A DNA stretch of 8,404 bases, from NCBI GenBank assembly GCA_003162595.1, contig PMNJ01000229.1, positions 9,415 to 17,818 on the forward strand. Reading direction: 5' to 3'. Made by a program: the position numbers and the translations under genes. The stretch is from Bacteroidales bacterium (lineage in GTDB: Bacteria; Bacteroidota; Bacteroidia; Bacteroidales; VadinHA17). Of the stretch, positions 4,469 through 8,404 are shown one piece after another. The notes below the pieces were generated by a model, which saw only the letters and a program-made list of their open reading frames with translations, had not been told where the DNA came from and did no database searches. The first letter of the stretch is position 1, and each line of letters starts with the position of its first letter.

Positions 4469-7400
4469 GGTCGCCCTGATTATCTTCTGCATTATTTTCC
4501 GACATTCTATGCAGGAACCTGGAAAGACGGTCCTCAACTGCAATCATATAATAATAAGGCATTTTTGTTGAAGATTCAGGATCTTTCCGGTCATTCAGTT
4601 TCGTTTTATCAATAATAGTATTATAATTATTGTTTCCCGACTGTGTCATCATCACCCCTTTGAAATAAGAGAAATAATACCAGGTAGAGGCATCTGCTTT
4701 AAGGTAGATATCTATCATATCTCCCGATCTCCTTCGCTGGATCTCGATATAGCCGTCGACATATACATTTATGGGTTGAGGTCCTATAAATCCGATTCCG
4801 ATTTTACCGCTCGACCGGAATGAAGATGTAGATTCATTCCAGAACAGATTTACATCGTTAAGCAAAAGTTCGTATGTAAATTCTTTCGGCAGGTTCTTTG
4901 ACGTTCCAAAAAGATCCATCTCTTCTTTTAGTTGTGTTGCAACACTTGTTCCCAGAAGATCCTTCATTCCCTTGTTATTCAGATCTGTATTCAGATTAAC
5001 AGGTTTAAGGGAAGGCATAAATCTGAACTCATCTGCCATTACTCTGAGCGCTTCGGTTGAAAAATGAAAGTCCATGGCAAGGATAGCATTAATATTAACC
5101 TTCCCGGAATCAATGCCTTGGATTACTTTGCCTGCGCCGGTTAGTTTAACCAGGTCAAGTTTTGCACCGAAATCAATATTCCCTTCTTCTGATAATACAC
5201 AAAAATTCTTGTCAAATGCAATCATATTTCCCGGAAGAGTGTGATCAATCAGCTTTTCGCGGGAAGCAATTAAGTATCTGCCTTTTGTCTTTTCGTAGTA
5301 AAGCCAACCCCCGGAATTCACAAGAGCAACATCGGTCCAGGATTTTTGCGCAGAAAGGAAAGCCGGATATATATGAATAGAATCAGTATTTATGAAAGAG
5401 CCTGAAAAAATAAGATTATCATTCATATCTCTTGGCTTATCACTTAAAGGGATCATAATATTTTTTGGATCGATCTGTGATTTGAATTTAATCGGGTAAC
5501 TACCGAGTGTGTTGCAGCTATGCAAAACTCCCGCTGCTCCAGTAAAAGTAAGATTATCAGCTCTGGCTGAGAGGGTTACATCACCTGAAAAGGAAAATGC
5601 AGGGCTAAGCAGAAATTTCTGGGATGCAGGTATATATCCTCTTGCGTTGGTTGTTGCAGTGTCGACCTCCAACACCGGGAAATTAATATGCTGGATCTCT
5701 TTATTTTCATCTACATAATCGTATACTGCACTACCTGCATATCGTTTGGTAGATTCAATATCAATCTTGGCATAATGCAATATATGCCTGTGGTTAAGAG
5801 CAACGGTGGCATTTTGCATCTGCTCAATTTTAGCCCGCCTGCCAATAACTATTTTCCCGTTTTCAGGTTGAATAAGTGCATCGGCAACATGGATGTAGTT
5901 TATGTTATCGGCTTCAATATATTCCTGATCAAGATGATAGCTTCCTTTCCATGATGAAAAAGCAACTGTATCAGAGATATTATTTGTTGCAAAGAATGTT
6001 GGCTTATCAAGTTTGGTGTAGTCAAGCTTAAGGAGCTTATCTGTTGTTAAGAGAGGTGTGTTCGACTTTCCCTTTTGTTCCATACTGAGTACACGGTTTT
6101 CCATATTGTATGTAAAATCAGTCATTGTACAGATATACTGTATCTCGGGGAATTTTACAACTGATGAATCGGTGTTCAATCTAAAATGAGCCATTCTCTG
6201 GTTAAAATTGATTTCGGTATTGGCATCTTGCGCAATAAAAGAATAACCGTTAGTTGACAGAGATTTAAGTGTATAATCGGCTGTATCGGCTTTTATAGAA
6301 TTTGCAGTAAAACTGAATAAGTTGGAAGTGATTCTTGAATCTGTTAAATTAACTACACCAGAACCGTTTAGTTTTGCATGTGACAGATTTAAACTGCCAT
6401 CAAGTGTTGTTCCGTTTCCAAACATATCAAATGTTTTGCCTGTTGCATTGGTAGCAATCATTTCATCTTTTTTAGTAAGCCATTTAATTGCTACATCCTT
6501 GCTGTTAAGAATGGGGAATAATCCGGTTGAGTCTTTTTCAGTATTGAAAGAGTAGGCCTGAGTGATCATTGAATCCGGGAAAAATTTGAATTCATCTGAG
6601 ATTGTTGTTGAAGTCAGGTGCTTTATTGTCCCGCTTCCTGTAAGCCCCTTGTTGCTCATACTCAGAGAATTGTATAATATTCCCCTGCTGTTGTACACCT
6701 CAATTCCTTCAGGTGGGATGGTCATATTAAATCCCAATGAGTTATTTTCCTGTATAACAAGATATTGCTTCATGGGTTTGAGAATATTTCCTCCCACAAA
6801 TTCTCCCGAAAGTTTCATATCCTGGTTTGTATAGTGATCTATATTCTCATAAGTGAAAGGATCAACCTTGAAATAGAAGTCCTTTTGTTTGTAAACTCCT
6901 TCAAGACCGGGTATTTTATCGTAGAATATATATGAGTTGGTAGTAGCATTTATGATCGGATACTGTTTGAGACTTTTTAATCCTGATTTGTTATCCGGAT
7001 TATCAATATACAGTTCTGCAGTTCCAAGTTCTATGAGGTTGTCTACATTTTTAATAATTGGATTACCCATCTTATCCTTCTTCTCTGTCTCCACAGAAAT
7101 CTTAATGGAATCGATTTTTTGAAGCCTGATCTTGAAAGTATCATAGCTGAATGAGAATTTATGCCCGTAGACCGTAAACAAACCTGCCTCAACAACGCCA
7201 TCAAAATTAATATCTCTGTTTTTCCCGATATTCAGTTGTTTATTATAGGGATAAATTGCGACCTTCTGAGAATCACTCAGAAGAACCCCGGTTACTCCGT
7301 ATACTGTCAGTCCGTATTTTTTCAGGTCGAGAATTGCGTTATCCGTCGGAGCTTTTGTTTCGCTTATAATATTGATGATATCATAATCCTTTTTTTTTGC

Positions 7401-8404
7401 ATATGAATCGAGGAAGTCTTTGGTTTTTTTCTTTATTGTGACTTCGTTATTAGTCCGGTCATAGAAGATGAACCCCTTATTGGCCAAATCAATGCATAAT
7501 CCTGTAACTGCCTCTACGGGTTTATTCAGCCATCTGGCAAATTCCTCTACCGGGAAAGTCTCTGAATAAAACCATTCAGAAAATTTTATCAAGCGGTTAA
7601 GAGGATGGTAATCATCGAGACCCATAAGTTGCAAAAAATAATCTGAATTAAAGAAAGAAGTTGATTCAAATTGCGCCTGGCCAAGTGAAGCACCTCTTGC
7701 ATGTGAAAGAATAATTTTCGATTCGTTCATATTCCATGACAAATATTCAAAATACATGTCGAGTCGGTGGAAGGAATCGAAGAAGGGACTCTTCGAGACC
7801 GGATTGTTTGTATGGAAAAGATTTACCTGTCGGGTTGCAGAGAAGTAAGAAAACGCCAGATTAGAATGATATATCGAATCTTTATCCAGATACAACGACA
7901 TGGCAGCCTCCTGGCAGTTTAATCCGGTTTTAGAGAAAAGAAACTCTTTTGAACGGATTCTGAGATAAAGAGTATCATTTCTGAAAAGAGTGATCTTCGC
8001 AGGGGCTGCATTTTTTCCTGTTCCTTTTACATTCGCTCCTTCAAAAGCTAGTCCACCTTCATAATTAACCCCTTTATAGATATTTTTGATTTTAAATTCT
8101 TTTTCGTAAGTCTCAAAACGAGGAAAGGTAGCCTTATCCTTATCAGCAAAGCTGATGGCCTGGTCGGCAAGTAAGCCAGATACCGGTTCTTTAAAATAGG
8201 TACTATACGTAAGTTTCGCTGAATCAACAACGAAACTACTCTTTGCCATATTAATTGAATAATCAGTTAATTCGGCAAAAACATCTTTACGTGAATATCC
8301 GGCTTTTTCCCAGGTAACGACACCTTTAGTACCTCTGAACTGCTGAAGCCCGGGATAGTATTTTCCGGTAACATTATATAGTTCAGTACTGTCTTTTTGC
8401 GTAT
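4449..8404 (-). CDS. Giant beta-rich protein of unknown function (C-terminal 1317 residues; 5' end outside the window)
   Basis: The frame is open from the TGA at 4449-4451 to the window edge. The ATG at 8249 is not the real start: 51 more sense codons precede it without a stop, including KYYPGLQQFRGTKGVVTW. I do not recognise a named family, though the style fits large hypothetical envelope proteins of Bacteroidales. Numbering here counts from the Met at 8249. Residues 50-210 are a conserved-looking beta-rich block (YEGGLAFEG, LYLDKDSIYH). Residues 220-290 are helical and resemble a winged helix. From about 300 to 1080 there are many short alternating beta-strands with recurring L-x-G-S-G and F-F-P-D-S patterns. 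The end (1085-1245) contains YELLLNDVNLFW and WYYFSYFKGVMM. Few cysteines and abundant Asn/Ser/Thr suggest an extracytoplasmic location, but the signal peptide would lie outside the window. It ends tail to tail with the phosphoesterase gene. Confidence 0.85.
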   Translation of the reverse strand, partial: TQKDSTELYNVTGKYYPGLQQFRGTKGVVTWEKAGYSRKDVFAELTDYSINMAKSSFVVDSAKLTYSTYFKEPVSGLLADQAISFADKDKATFPRFETYEKEFKIKNIYKGVNYEGGLAFEGANVKGTGKNAAPAKITLFRNDTLYLRIRSKEFLFSKTGLNCQEAAMSLYLDKDSIYHSNLAFSYFSATRQVNLFHTNNPVSKSPFFDSFHRLDMYFEYLSWNMNESKIILSHARGASLGQAQFESTSFFNSDYFLQLMGLDDYHPLNRLIKFSEWFYSETFPVEEFARWLNKPVEAVTGLCIDLANKGFIFYDRTNNEVTIKKKTKDFLDSYAKKKDYDIINIISETKAPTDNAILDLKKYGLTVYGVTGVLLSDSQKVAIYPYNKQLNIGKNRDINFDGVVEAGLFTVYGHKFSFSYDTFKIRLQKIDSIKISVETEKKDKMGNPIIKNVDNLIELGTAELYIDNPDNKSGLKSLKQYPIINATTNSYIFYDKIPGLEGVYKQKDFYFKVDPFTYENIDHYTNQDMKLSGEFVGGNILKPMKQYLVIQENNSLGFNMTIPPEGIEVYNSRGILYNSLSMSNKGLTGSGTIKHLTSTTISDEFKFFPDSMITQAYSFNTEKDSTGLFPILNSKDVAIKWLTKKDEMIATNATGKTFDMFGNGTTLDGSLNLSHAKLNGSGVVNLTDSRITSNLFSFTANSIKADTADYTLKSLSTNGYSFIAQDANTEINFNQRMAHFRLNTDSSVVKFPEIQYICTMTDFTYNMENRVLSMEQKGKSNTPLLTTDKLLKLDYTKLDKPTFFATNNISDTVAFSSWKGSYHLDQEYIEADNINYIHVADALIQPENGKIVIGRRAKIEQMQNATVALNHRHILHYAKIDIESTKRYAGSAVYDYVDENKEIQHINFPVLEVDTATTNARGYIPASQKFLLSPAFSFSGDVTLSARADNLTFTGAAGVLHSCNTLGSYPIKFKSQIDPKNIMIPLSDKPRDMNDNLIFSGSFINTDSIHIYPAFLSAQKSWTDVALVNSGGWLYYEKTKGRYLIASREKLIDHTLPGNMIAFDKNFCVLSEEGNIDFGAKLDLVKLTGAGKVIQGIDSGKVNINAILAMDFHFSTEALRVMADEFRFMPSLKPVNLNTDLNNKGMKDLLGTSVATQLKEEMDLFGTSKNLPKEFTYELLLNDVNLFWNESTSSFRSSGKIGIGFIGPQPINVYVDGYIEIQRRRSGDMIDIYLKADASTWYYFSYFKGVMMTQSGNNNYNTIIDKTKLNDRKDPESSTKMPYYYMIAVEDRLSRFLHRMSENNAEDNQGDLNGPVK

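Noticed and set aside
8247..8249. ATG at 8249 as the start of the giant gene (1266 residues)
   Set aside because: The frame stays open upstream to the window edge with 51 protein-like codons (YYPGLQQF, GVVTWEKAGY), so this Met is internal.

Overview
The window looks like chromosomal DNA from a member of the Bacteroidota, probably Bacteroidales or a close relative. The DNA is A+T-rich, start codons mostly lack strong Shine-Dalgarno sequences, and exact TAnnTTTG (Bacteroidota -7 type) boxes lie upstream of uvrA and rsmE. The very large beta-rich protein of unknown function at the right end is of a kind I associate with this phylum. The assignment rests on reading the sequence, not on a search.

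Left part (1-1700). The 5' end of uvrA (nucleotide excision repair) runs leftward out of the window. Diverging from it is a complete ECF-type RNA polymerase sigma factor gene (360-947), followed by a small unrecognised ORF (1090-1287) and a clear intrinsic terminator (1299-1327). Next comes a decayed second copy of the sigma gene (about 1382-1696). It has lost region 2, aligns without gaps to the last 103 codons of the intact gene, and carries an in-frame TAA. The uvrA/sigma intergenic region holds a perfect short palindrome and two direct repeats exactly 20 bp apart.

Middle (1791-3080). Three tightly packed genes form an apparent operon: a two-pass membrane SPFH/band-7 protein, a 60-residue ribbon-helix-helix (Arc-like) protein, and a four-cysteine Zn-ribbon protein of the DUF2082 type. 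Spacing is 1 bp, then a 4-bp ATGA overlap. A membrane scaffold joined to two putative nucleic-acid-binding small proteins is the most system-like arrangement here, and its function is not known to me.

Right part (3089-8404). rsmE (16S rRNA U1498 N3-methyltransferase) converges on the SPFH operon. It diverges from a YfcE/MJ0936-type metallophosphoesterase gene across a 159-bp spacer rich in palindromes and C/G-run hairpins. The phosphoesterase gene overlaps tail to tail by 20 bp with a huge leftward ORF that stays open to the window edge, so at least 1317 residues are visible and the true start lies outside. That protein is mostly beta-rich with diverged internal repeats, plus one helical segment resembling a winged helix. 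No tRNA, rRNA, CRISPR array, insertion sequence or other intact mobile element was seen.
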